Assembly: GCA_035714625.1 (NCBI GenBank)
Contig: DASTLT010000308.1
Location: forward strand, 1-16,355
DNA length: 16,355 bases
Direction of reading: 5' to 3'
Source of the DNA: GCA-003244245 sp035714625
GTDB lineage: Bacteria > Actinomycetota > Actinomycetes > Mycobacteriales > Pseudonocardiaceae
Below are positions 1 through 6,030 of the stretch, piece by piece (the stretch's first letter is position 1; every line of letters begins with the position of its first letter). The translations under genes were made by a program, and so were the position numbers. The notes under the pieces were generated by a model. The model was not told the DNA's origin. It searched no databases and saw only the letters and a list, made by a program, of their open reading frames with translations.

Positions 1-47
1 GGCCAGGCTCGCCGTCCAGACCGCGCCGCCCTGACCACAACCAACCA

Positions 48-68
48 AAAGGAGGTGACACAATGTAA
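48..68 (+). promoter_or_regulatory. Strong Shine-Dalgarno followed by a start-stop (ATG TAA)
   Basis: AAAGGAGGTGA is an almost full complement of the usual 16S rRNA 3' tail. It is followed, 7 nt after GGAGG, by ATG and immediately by TAA. No extended reading frame follows. A GTG inside the same box (55-57) would give only seven codons (MTQCNHT). This is either a start-stop leader element, a vestige of a gene whose body was lost, or chance. The bases before it (1-47) could carry the last codons of an upstream plus-strand gene ending in TGA at 32-34, but too little is present to call it. Confidence 0.35.
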
Positions 69-153
69 CCATACTTGATCAGAACTCAAGAGCGCTCACA
101 GTAACCGGACTAAGACTTATCGTGAAATCGGGACTGTAGTGATTCTGCTGAGC

Positions 154-1836
154 TCACGCAGAACCAACACACTGGCCTTGATCACTTCCACCTCTCCCAA
201 ACCTCTCCACCCGCCCCAAAAACTCCTGCACCGCGGCCACCTCGGCATGCGGTTTCAGCTGCTGAGAGAGACCACGGATCCGCGTGATACTCAGCATCGA
301 GTCGAGGCCCTCGGCTAGGTCGAGCGATTGTATACCATAACAAGCAGCCCTCTCAAGATCACGCTGCTGGCCCGGCCGGGCCAAGGCATCGATCAGGTAG
401 GTCAGATGGATTTGTCGGTCACGGACCAGCGACTCGTCAAACAAAGTGATGCCTTCGTCAAGCATGGCTGCCGCTCGGTCAGGCTTGTCCAAGAGCAACA
501 GACACTGGCCGGACCCGGCGATGACGTCAGCGGAGTTCACCCAGTACAGCCAGGTTGGATCGTGATCGGCTTGGAACTGCTCGGTTTGGGCGCGGGCTCG
601 GGATATGGCCGCAGTGCAGGCTGATGAGTCCTGCAGGGCCGCACACGCCCAGGACTGCCAGTTGTATAGCTGTGCCAGCAGCCGCGGTGTTTGCCAGCCG
701 CGTGAACCGGCCAGGGCAGTCTCAATGAGAGTCAGGGCATCCGCAGGCCGACCCTGACGCGCTTCCTGCTCAGCCAGGCATCCCAGGATGTAGGCCCCGA
801 GGGGTCGGTCATCGGCGGTATGGGCGGCACGCAGGCCGGCGATCCAATAGCGCTGGGCCAGGCCGTGCTCCCCTGAGTCGTACGCGGACCAGCCGCACAT
901 TTGCCCCAGCTCAGCGAGCACCACATGCAGAGCGCGGCCCGTGGCTTCGTCGTACGACGCCCGGTCGAGCAGCCCGGCGACCTTGGCGAACAGCTGCTCA
1001 GCCATGGCGAGCACGCTGCCGCCCCCGCCCACGTCGTCCATCTGGCGCAGCTCGGCGACCACGGCGCTGATCTGGGTGACCAGTCGACCAGAGATCCGGC
1101 CACCAGACAGCCCAGAGATCAACGGCCCCGGCTCATGCACCAGCCACTGGTGAGCCGGCGCGGTCAGCGCTGGTCCGGTCAGGGAGATGAACACCCGACG
1201 CTTCACCCGAACACCACCACTGAGGACGACGACTGCTTTGACCGTACCTCGGTGGTCCCAGGGCGCGACGAGTATTGGATCACGTGCTGGGTCGTCGGCG
1301 GGATCGTACTCAGGCTGCGAGGCGGGCTCCGCACCGGTGGACCGCCCGGCAGGCAGGGCGAGCTGACCGTCCGACGCTGGCGCGAGCAAACCTGGAGCGG
1401 CTGGTTCGGTGACAAGACACTCGCGCTTCTCCCCTGGCATGTCGAACCACAGCAGTTCGTGTGGGATATGCAGCACCCGGACCCAGTGCCGCAGGGTGTC
1501 CAGGTGTTGAGTGGGGGGACCGTTCTCAAACCGGCTGACGTGAGGTTGTCGCATGCCGACCCACTGGCCGAGCAGAGCTTGGGAGATCCCGTCCGGGCCG
1601 TAGACCGCGTGATGGTAGGGATGGGTGCGGTAGGCCCGGGCCACCCAGCCCATGTGCTGAGCGGCGAAGGCCTGGCGGAACTGCTCGGTCTGCCAGAACT
1701 CAGGTGGCACCCCGGGTGGGGCGATGAGCTTGTCGCGGGAGAGCCGCTCGCAGCGGGCGCATTGGTGTCCGCTGTTGTCTTTGGCTAAGCGGGTGCCGCA
1801 ATGGCAGTAGTGCTGCCATGGTTGCTTCGATGCCAT
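154..1836 (-). CDS. XRE-type HTH regulator with N-terminal zinc ribbon and C-terminal TPR region
   Basis: A 560-residue putative DNA-binding regulator. Residues 11-29 form a CxC-x12-CxxC cluster that could bind zinc. Residues about 60-125 hold a Cro/C1-like helix-turn-helix, with recognition-helix sequence GMRQPHVSRFENG around 94-106. Residues about 260-550 are alpha-helical and TPR-like (GWSAYDSGEHGLAQRYWIAG and following helices), as in the large family of actinobacterial XRE-TPR regulators. The ATG start is supported by GGAGGGG about 4-8 nt upstream. It is transcribed divergently from the three-gene operon starting at 2316, across a 479-bp gap with inverted repeats, so it may control that operon and itself. 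The TPR part probably senses a peptide or protein partner, but no ligand can be read from the sequence. The family is clear; the specific role is unknown. Confidence 0.85.
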   Translation of the reverse strand: MASKQPWQHYCHCGTRLAKDNSGHQCARCERLSRDKLIAPPGVPPEFWQTEQFRQAFAAQHMGWVARAYRTHPYHHAVYGPDGISQALLGQWVGMRQPHVSRFENGPPTQHLDTLRHWVRVLHIPHELLWFDMPGEKRECLVTEPAAPGLLAPASDGQLALPAGRSTGAEPASQPEYDPADDPARDPILVAPWDHRGTVKAVVVLSGGVRVKRRVFISLTGPALTAPAHQWLVHEPGPLISGLSGGRISGRLVTQISAVVAELRQMDDVGGGGSVLAMAEQLFAKVAGLLDRASYDEATGRALHVVLAELGQMCGWSAYDSGEHGLAQRYWIAGLRAAHTADDRPLGAYILGCLAEQEARQGRPADALTLIETALAGSRGWQTPRLLAQLYNWQSWACAALQDSSACTAAISRARAQTEQFQADHDPTWLYWVNSADVIAGSGQCLLLLDKPDRAAAMLDEGITLFDESLVRDRQIHLTYLIDALARPGQQRDLERAACYGIQSLDLAEGLDSMLSITRIRGLSQQLKPHAEVAAVQEFLGRVERFGRGGSDQGQCVGSA

Positions 1837-1869
1837 CGCTCCCCTCCGGGGTACTGACCGTTTGCGGGG

Positions 1870-1894
1870 AGTGTAACGGATGTCTCATCATCCG
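1870..1894 (-). promoter_or_regulatory. Candidate promoter and operator of the XRE-TPR regulator
   Basis: On the minus strand TACACT (1875-1870) matches the TANNNT pattern of an actinobacterial -10 box and sits 34 bases upstream of the regulator's ATG. A perfect inverted repeat, CGGATG-6 nt-CATCCG (1877-1894), lies directly upstream of it. An operator here would fit autoregulation. No good -35 hexamer is visible. Confidence 0.35.
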
Positions 1895-1941
1895 CGATCC
1901 GGGGGTGTGATGAATGAGGAGAGCCTTACCTTTGGATCATG

Positions 1942-1956
1942 GTATGGGCTCCATAC
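1942..1956. promoter_or_regulatory. Inverted repeat GTATGG-3-CCATAC in the divergent intergenic region
   Basis: Perfect 6-bp arms around GCT. The half-site GTATG recurs just downstream (GGTATGCAT near 1964). The 1837-2315 gap holds no supported gene. This repeat, the operator-like repeat at 1877-1894 and a pair of alternative hairpins at 2152-2171 are its only clear structure. It is a candidate binding site for the neighbouring HTH regulator. Confidence 0.35.
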
Positions 1957-2151
1957 GGTGCCTGGTATGCATCTATGCGTGATCATCCGGTTCGGTGATC
2001 GTTAAGGCCCCCAGGGCCGGGATGTACGGACATTGAATGCGGTGAGGGTCTGCTAATCAGCTCCGAAGTGACGTAGCTCTGCTTAAGGTAGAGGCGCACT
2101 TGGTCGGCAGCATTGCTCGCTCCGGACCGCTACGGTGTATTCGCCTCGGCC

Positions 2152-2171
2152 CTGGGTGCCACCCAGCACCC
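2152..2171 (+). other. Two mutually exclusive small hairpins upstream of the three-gene operon
   Basis: CTGGGT-3-ACCCAG (2152-2166) and GGGTGC-6-GCACCC (2154-2171) overlap, so only one can form at a time. They lie about 150 bases before the first gene of the operon. If transcribed they could give alternative RNA folds. At this size and GC content chance is quite possible. Confidence 0.2.
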
Positions 2172-2315
2172 GGCGAGACGAGCATGAAAATGACTGTCAA
2201 TTGCGAATTACTCAACGAGTCAGATCGTCCTGGTCAGGCACCCAAGCCGTTCACTACGGCACGAGTAGCGAACCCTTTTAGGTGCAGCCCTCAGAGTGTC
2301 GGCGGGTGACGCCCC

Positions 2316-2522
2316 ATGACCACCCGCCGCAAACTCGTGGTCAAGGCTCAAGGCCCGGAGGCAACCGCCACCTTCACGCTGGAGACGCACCGGGGCAAGG
2401 TCTGGATCACTACGTACGACTGCCCGCACGTCTGCGTCGCCATCCTGGAGACCACCCAAGCTGACAGCCTGGTCGAGCTGATCCAGCAGACCACTAAGGA
2501 AGCACGCGGGTACCGACCATGA
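2316..2522 (+). CDS. Small protein of unknown function, first gene of a coupled operon
   Basis: A 68-residue protein I do not recognise. It looks beta-rich in its first half (KLVVKAQ, TATFTLET, KVWITTYDC) with a short helix at the end, and has two cysteines in DCPHVC. It has no signal peptide or membrane segment. Its last codons overlap the next start as ATGA, which indicates translational coupling. No strong ribosome site precedes the ATG. It is believable as a gene mainly because of this coupling to two further frames and because similar small proteins commonly accompany XRE-TPR regulators and SpoIIAB-like ATPases in actinobacteria (general knowledge of the arrangement, not a search). Confidence 0.6.
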   Translation: MTTRRKLVVKAQGPEATATFTLETHRGKVWITTYDCPHVCVAILETTQADSLVELIQQTTKEARGYRP

Positions 2523-2800
2523 ACTACGGTGCCGCTGCTCCGGCTTACCGGCCGACGGCCTGGGCGTACCTGCCCTCGGGCGACTGCACGATCAGATGGC
2601 AGCGCGGCGACAAGGTGGCCTACGTCTTTGAAGGCAAGCAGTTAGAGACTTACCCCGATCAAGCGCTGACGGTGCCGATCCTTGCCACCATCCCCGTCTC
2701 ACCTAAAGGCTGGACTGATATAGCCCACGTCCGGCGTCTCGGCGAAGGGTGGGTTAAAGCGAGGCGCAAGCGCTGTCAGGCGTGCGGTGTGTACTCATGA
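2519..2800 (+). CDS. Hypothetical protein, second gene of the coupled operon
   Basis: A 93-residue protein of unknown function. The middle contains alternating hydrophobic residues suggesting a small beta fold (CTIRWQRGDKVAYVFEGK, then a linker and WTDIAHVRRLGEGWVKA). The C-terminus is basic and carries a CxxC pair (RCQACG), which might bind a metal. The start overlaps the previous stop (ATGA) and the stop overlaps the next start (ATGA), so the three genes are almost certainly one translational unit. There is no export signal. I assign no function. Confidence 0.6.
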   Translation: MNYGAAAPAYRPTAWAYLPSGDCTIRWQRGDKVAYVFEGKQLETYPDQALTVPILATIPVSPKGWTDIAHVRRLGEGWVKARRKRCQACGVYS

Positions 2801-3318
2801 GTACGCCGCGCTTACATGATGGCATACGGCTTGTCTCTACCGAGTCGGCCATTAACTGCGCTGGCTTATTCGCCGTCTCTACCCTCATGAAGTGGGGCGT
2901 TCGCTCGATCCTCCGCGATGCGGTGCTAGAAGTTGAAGACCTCGTGACGGCTGCGGTGAAGGCTACGGGTATACCGCAAGAGCGAGTGTATTGGACCGAG
3001 CTGACCGTACCTGAGTACATCACCGTCCAGCTTTATGGCTTTGATGAGGGTATCCGTATTGAGGTGTGGGACAGCGCGCCTAACCCACCGACTCTACCGA
3101 ACACGGACTCACCCATAAAGCGTGGCTGGTATTCCACACCTGGCGGCAAAGTAGTGTGGGCTGAATTACCGTTATCCCCTCAGCGTCGTAAGGCCCACCC
3201 TGAGCCACCACCTGAGCAGTTCGCCCAAGACTCTGACACTCTCCGCCGGGTGCGGGATGGGTTAGATAGGCTGCGACCTGCCCTTCCTCGCCGTCGCCAA
3301 GATCGAAGCAGCTGTTGA
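2797..3318 (+). CDS. Degenerate SpoIIAB/HATPase_c-like ATP-binding protein
   Basis: Start chosen at the ATG that overlaps the preceding stop, giving 173 residues. The sequence follows the actinobacterial anti-sigma-factor-like ATPase family: a helix with LMKWGVRSIL, then EDLVTAAVKATG at the N-box position, then RIEVWDSAPNPP at the G1 position, then GWYSTPGGKVVWAELPL at the end. Two things are wrong for an active enzyme. The N-box asparagine expected in ELVTNAV is alanine here, and the glycine-rich G2 segment (GRGL-type) between the DSAP motif and GWYSTPGG is missing. The last ~20 residues read out of frame over recombinase sequence, so the natural end was probably near RVRDGLDRL. It may be a dead enzyme or a non-catalytic binding protein. 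Confidence 0.55.
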   Translation: MSTPRLHDGIRLVSTESAINCAGLFAVSTLMKWGVRSILRDAVLEVEDLVTAAVKATGIPQERVYWTELTVPEYITVQLYGFDEGIRIEVWDSAPNPPTLPNTDSPIKRGWYSTPGGKVVWAELPLSPQRRKAHPEPPPEQFAQDSDTLRRVRDGLDRLRPALPRRRQDRSSC

Positions 3319-4050
3319 GCGGCATCTCGCCACCGTCCGCCTCACGGAGGAGTTCACCAGCGCATCCGCCACCAGCTCGATGACGCCCTCCGCGATGAAC
3401 AGCATGGACTGACCGAGCTATGCGCACGGCTCACCACCAGGCTCACCCAACTCGACACCAAGGAAGACAACTGGCTTGAGCTGGTCGGTGATCCTGCTTG
3501 GCCACAAGCCAAGCTCCAGAAGAAGCTTGCTGACATCGCTACCGAACGCAGCCAGATTCAGGCCCAGCTTGCTGACACCACCAGCACCCTGGACACCGGC
3601 CGGCAGTTCTTCGAGCATGCCTTCGAACTGCTGGCCGACCCCCAAGACTTCTACCAGCGCGGCAACACTGGAGTGAAGAAGAGCATCATCAAGATTATCT
3701 TCAGCAAGCTCTATGTCGATGCCCACCAGGTCGGCGGCCACGAGCTTGCTCCGGGGATCAAGGAACTCATCGAGGCCGGAAGCCTGACTGCACGAGCCTA
3801 CAGCCAAGACACCAACCAGCCCGAAGAACGAGAGTGGGGCTCCCTCCCACCGGGGCAAGTCCCACTAGATCAGGTCACCAACGCCGACCTACTCTCTGTG
3901 GTTCTTTCGGCCCACGGTTCGAATAGGACGGCTATGGTGGAGGTGCCGGGAATCGAACCCGGGTCCTCTGTCGCCTCGTCAGGGCTTCTCCGTGCGCAGT
4001 CCGCTACGCCTCTACTCGGATCCACCGGTCCCGCGGACCAGCCGGTGTGA
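3266..4050 (+). pseudogene. Frameshifted C-terminal remnant of a large serine recombinase (integrase)
   Basis: Frame 2 from 3266 begins GCDLPFLAVAKIEAAVERH and continues to LTEEFTSA, which matches the stretch just after the zinc ribbon of large serine recombinases. The homology then moves to frame 1 near 3364 (IRHQLDDALRDEQHGLTEL). It continues through the coiled-coil region (LVGDPAWPQAKLQKKLADI, FELLADPQDFYQRG, IIKIIFSKLYVD). The catalytic domain with its active serine, and most of the zinc ribbon, are absent, so this is a broken gene of about 190 recognisable residues. The frame stays open into the antisense strand of ssrA, ending at 4050. It is probably the decayed integrase of an island inserted at the tmRNA gene. 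Its upstream edge is fused into the end of the ATPase-like gene. Confidence 0.8.
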
Positions 4051-4305
4051 CGATCCCAGTCGCTGTAGGTGTCCCGTCCAGGCCCCGCGACCGGGCCTGG
4101 TGGTCAGTCCCCTAGCTGATGCCGGGCTCCGGGTTGGGGACGCACCCGGTCCGACAGAGTCGCTCCTCGCTCAGGCGGCGAGTGCGAACTCGCGCTGACT
4201 AGAGTCGGCGCTTATTGGTGTGCGATGACGCTTACGGTGGTCTCTCGCCTGCACCGGCACGCTTCCCACTGACTCAGACGTCCAGAGTCGAAACCGTTCA
4301 CCCCC
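3935..4305 (-). ncRNA. ssrA: Transfer-messenger RNA (tmRNA)
   Basis: This is a one-piece tmRNA of about 371 nt that rescues stalled ribosomes with SmpB. The 5' end starts GGGGGTGAACGGTTTCGACT, a hallmark of bacterial tmRNA. The 3' end carries a T-arm (GGGTTCGATTCCC) and encoded CCA. The 5' GGGGGTG pairs with CACCTCC to form the 7-bp acceptor stem, with one G-U pair. The internal open frame (4209-4171) encodes a degradation tag ending in ALAA. It lies 141 bases downstream of smpB on the same strand, as in mycobacteria. A TTGACA hexamer at 4394-4389 is the best visible -35 candidate, but no matching -10 is clear. The 3' half is overlapped in antisense by the recombinase remnant. Confidence 0.97.
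4171..4209 (-). other. tmRNA proteolysis tag reading frame
   Basis: Read on the minus strand from a GCC resume codon, the frame gives ADSSQREFALAA followed by TGA. It is very close to the tag I recall for Mycobacterium tuberculosis (ADSHQRDYALAA) and less like the longer Streptomyces tag. The terminal ALAA is the ClpXP/FtsH recognition end. The exact resume codon is inferred from the mycobacterial alignment. Confidence 0.85.
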
Positions 4306-4357
4306 TTGTCGGGCTGTACAATCTACCCAGTGTAGCCTCCAGCGGCACCAAGCGCCA

Positions 4358-4412
4358 TTCGGTACCGAAATCACGGTCCCGGTCACCCTGTCAAGTGCCG
4401 TTCGGATCCGAA
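4358..4412. promoter_or_regulatory. Two 12-bp palindromes upstream of ssrA
   Basis: TTCGGTACCGAA (4358-4369) and TTCGGATCCGAA (4401-4412) are perfect palindromes differing only in the central two bases. Their centres are 43 bp apart, about four helical turns. They flank the TTGACA hexamer (4394-4389, minus strand) in the 141-bp gap between smpB and ssrA. This is the geometry of a dimeric repressor or activator binding two sites on one DNA face. I do not recognise the consensus. Confidence 0.5.
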
Positions 4413-4446
4413 TCATGGTCCAGGCCCGCATCAACGAGTAGCGCTG

Positions 4447-4917
4447 CTACCGGCCCTTGGCGCGCCGGCCGATGGCGCGCCGCACCTCCCGGTCTGCATC
4501 GCGTTTGGCCAGGTCAGTCCGCTTGTCATAGGAGCGCTTGCCACGGGCCAGGGCGATCTGGACCTTGACCTTGCCGTCGGCGAAGTACATCGACAGCGGC
4601 ACCAGGGACAGTCCGCTCTCCCGGGTCTTGCCGATCAGTCGGAGGATCTCCTTGCGGTGCAGCAGCAGCTTGCGGGGGCGCCGAGGCTCGTGGTTGGTCC
4701 AACTGCCCTGGTCGTACTCGGGGATGTGCACGCCACGCAGCCACACCTCGCCGTCCTCCACGCTGGCGAAGGCGTCGGCCAGCGAAGCCCGGCCGGCCCG
4801 CAGCGACTTGACCTCGGTTCCGGTGAGCACGATGCCCGCCTCGTAGGTGTCCAGGATCGAGTAGTCGTGCCGGGCCTTGCGGTTCGACACGATCACCTTG
4901 CGGCCCTGCTCTTTCAT
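4447..4917 (-). CDS. smpB: SsrA-binding protein SmpB
   Basis: A 156-residue cytoplasmic RNA-binding protein that carries tmRNA into stalled ribosomes for trans-translation. Conserved segments are visible: NRKARHDYSILDTYEAGIVL near the N-terminus, GTEVKSLRAGRASLADAF (about 33-50), the central LLLHRKEILRL, and the basic C-terminal tail with GKRSYDKRTDLAKRDADREV that inserts in the mRNA channel. Length is normal for the family. GGGAGG lies 6 nt before the ATG. It is downstream of ftsX and upstream of ssrA on the same strand, so protein and RNA partners are adjacent. No anomaly is visible. Confidence 0.98.
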   Translation of the reverse strand: MKEQGRKVIVSNRKARHDYSILDTYEAGIVLTGTEVKSLRAGRASLADAFASVEDGEVWLRGVHIPEYDQGSWTNHEPRRPRKLLLHRKEILRLIGKTRESGLSLVPLSMYFADGKVKVQIALARGKRSYDKRTDLAKRDADREVRRAIGRRAKGR

Positions 4918-4937
4918 CGCGCCTCCCTTCGGTCACG

Positions 4938-5004
4938 CCCGTGAGTGGAGCTGTAGCTCGCATCGCCACTCACGGGGCGCGCAGCGCCATCACTGCCACT
5001 CACG
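4938..5004. repeat. CGTGAGTGG inverted-repeat element between ftsX and smpB
   Basis: Perfect 11-bp arms CCCGTGAGTGG (4938-4948) and CCACTCACGGG (4966-4976) enclose a 17-nt loop that itself holds GAGCT-2-AGCTC. A third copy, CCACTCACG, lies at 4996-5004 and contains the ftsX stop codon (5000-5002). No T-run follows, so it is not a standard terminator, although an RNA hairpin protecting or uncoupling the ftsX and smpB messages is possible. It could be a member of a dispersed palindromic repeat family. Confidence 0.6.
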
Positions 5005-5902
5005 TCCGCACGTAGAACCGCAAGGTGAGGTAGCCGGTGACCGCGGCCACCCCGGCACCCACCAGCAGCAGGATCGGGGCGACCGCGACGATGTCGGAGT
5101 AACTCAGCCTGGGCACGATGGCCGCCTCGAAGACGTCGGCAAGCACCCGGTCGATGAAGGCCACCTTGGCGACCACCAGGCCGAGAATCGCCAGCACGCC
5201 ACCGATCACCCCAGCGACCACCGCCTCGATGATGAACGGAAGCTGGGTGTACCAGCGGGTGGCGCCGGTCAGGCGCATGATGCCGACCTCGGTACGGCGG
5301 GTGAACGCGGAGACCTGGATGGTATTGGAGATCAACATCAGCGCGGCGAGAGCCTGGATCAGCGCGACCACGAAGGTGGCGTTGCGCAAGCCGCCCAGGG
5401 CGCGGAACAGTTGCGCGAGGTACTCGCCCTGATCGGTGACCCGGTCCACCCCCGGACGCCCGGTGAACTCCTGCGAGATGACCCCGGAGCGTCGTGGGTC
5501 GGACAGGGTGACCCGCAGCGAGGCCGGCAGCGCCTCCGGCCGGGCCAACGCGAGCAGTTCCGGTTGGCCCTCGAAGATCCGCTTGAACCGCTCGAAGGCG
5601 GCCTGCCTGCTCTCGAACTCCACCGACCGCACCCCCGGGACCGCCGCCAACTCCCCGCGCAGGCCAGCACACGTGGTGGAGGTGCAGGTAGGGTCGTTAG
5701 CGCTGATATCGGCGCTCAGGAACACCACGGTCTCCACCCGCTGGTAGTAGTCCTGCTGCATCCGGTCGATCGTGCGCACGACGAGCAGGCCGCCCCCGAG
5801 CAAGGCCAGCGAGATGGCCGTGGTCAAGATCATCGCCACGGTCATCGTGACGTTGCGGCGCAGGCCGGTGGCGACCTCGCTGAAGATGAAACTGGCACGC
5901 AT
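5000..5902 (-). CDS. ftsX: Cell-division ABC transporter permease FtsX
   Basis: A 300-residue inner-membrane partner of FtsE. The complex couples the divisome to peptidoglycan hydrolase activation (RipC/EnvC-type partners in other bacteria). It has the typical four-segment layout: TM1 around residues 20-45 (MTVAMILTTAISLALLGGGL), a large extracellular loop with two cysteines (CTSTTC near 73-78), TM2 near 172-200, then two more segments (PFIIEAVVAGVIGGVLAILG and IVAVAPILLLVGAGVAAVTG). The motif RTEVGIMRLTGATRWY, conserved in FtsX, follows TM2. The ATG is weakly supported by GAGGG 12 nt upstream. It lies 122 bp after ftsE instead of almost touching it, because of the tandem repeat. The stop lies in a CGTGAGTGG repeat copy. 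Confidence 0.97.
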   Translation of the reverse strand: MRASFIFSEVATGLRRNVTMTVAMILTTAISLALLGGGLLVVRTIDRMQQDYYQRVETVVFLSADISANDPTCTSTTCAGLRGELAAVPGVRSVEFESRQAAFERFKRIFEGQPELLALARPEALPASLRVTLSDPRRSGVISQEFTGRPGVDRVTDQGEYLAQLFRALGGLRNATFVVALIQALAALMLISNTIQVSAFTRRTEVGIMRLTGATRWYTQLPFIIEAVVAGVIGGVLAILGLVVAKVAFIDRVLADVFEAAIVPRLSYSDIVAVAPILLLVGAGVAAVTGYLTLRFYVRT

Positions 5903-5921
5903 CAGATGTGGGGGTTCCCTC

Positions 5922-6030
5922 GGTCTCAGTGTCGATGCTTCGACCCTGCAAGCAGGTCTCAGCGTTGATGCTTCGACCCTGCAAGCAGGTCTCAGCGTTG
6001 ATGCTTCGACCCTGCAAGCAGGTCTCAGCG
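5922..6030. repeat. Three 33-bp tandem repeats plus a partial fourth between ftsE and ftsX
   Basis: Units at 5922-5954, 5955-5987 and 5988-6020, with a 10-bp partial copy at 6021-6030. Units two and three are identical; unit one differs at two positions near its start (AGTGTCG against AGCGTTG). Each unit contains CCTGC-2-GCAGG, a small hairpin. The partial copy contains the ftsE stop codon, and because 33 is a multiple of 3 every unit repeats that TGA in the ftsE frame (at 5994-5992, 5961-5959 and 5928-5926). Removing the three units would leave ftsE and ftsX about 23 bp apart, so the array looks like an expansion inside an originally compact junction. There are no spacers, so it is not CRISPR. 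Confidence 0.95.

Noticed and set aside
2100..2309. 69-codon plus-strand open frame in the divergent gap
   Set aside because: No ribosome site, and no recognisable sequence; it runs over the hairpins and the presumed upstream region of the operon.
3922..3990. Exact att core at the ssrA end
   Set aside because: A second copy of the ssrA 3' end is not present in this window, so the core cannot be defined; only the junction is reported.
3673..4050. Independent 125-residue plus-strand gene
   Set aside because: It is the 3' part of the recombinase remnant continuing into antisense tmRNA; no separate start site is supported.
4877..5968. 363-codon plus-strand open frame
   Set aside because: Antisense to ftsX and smpB; rich in His, Gln, Gly and Arg, with no domain.
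5922..6030. CRISPR array
   Set aside because: Units are directly adjacent with no spacers and no cas genes nearby.
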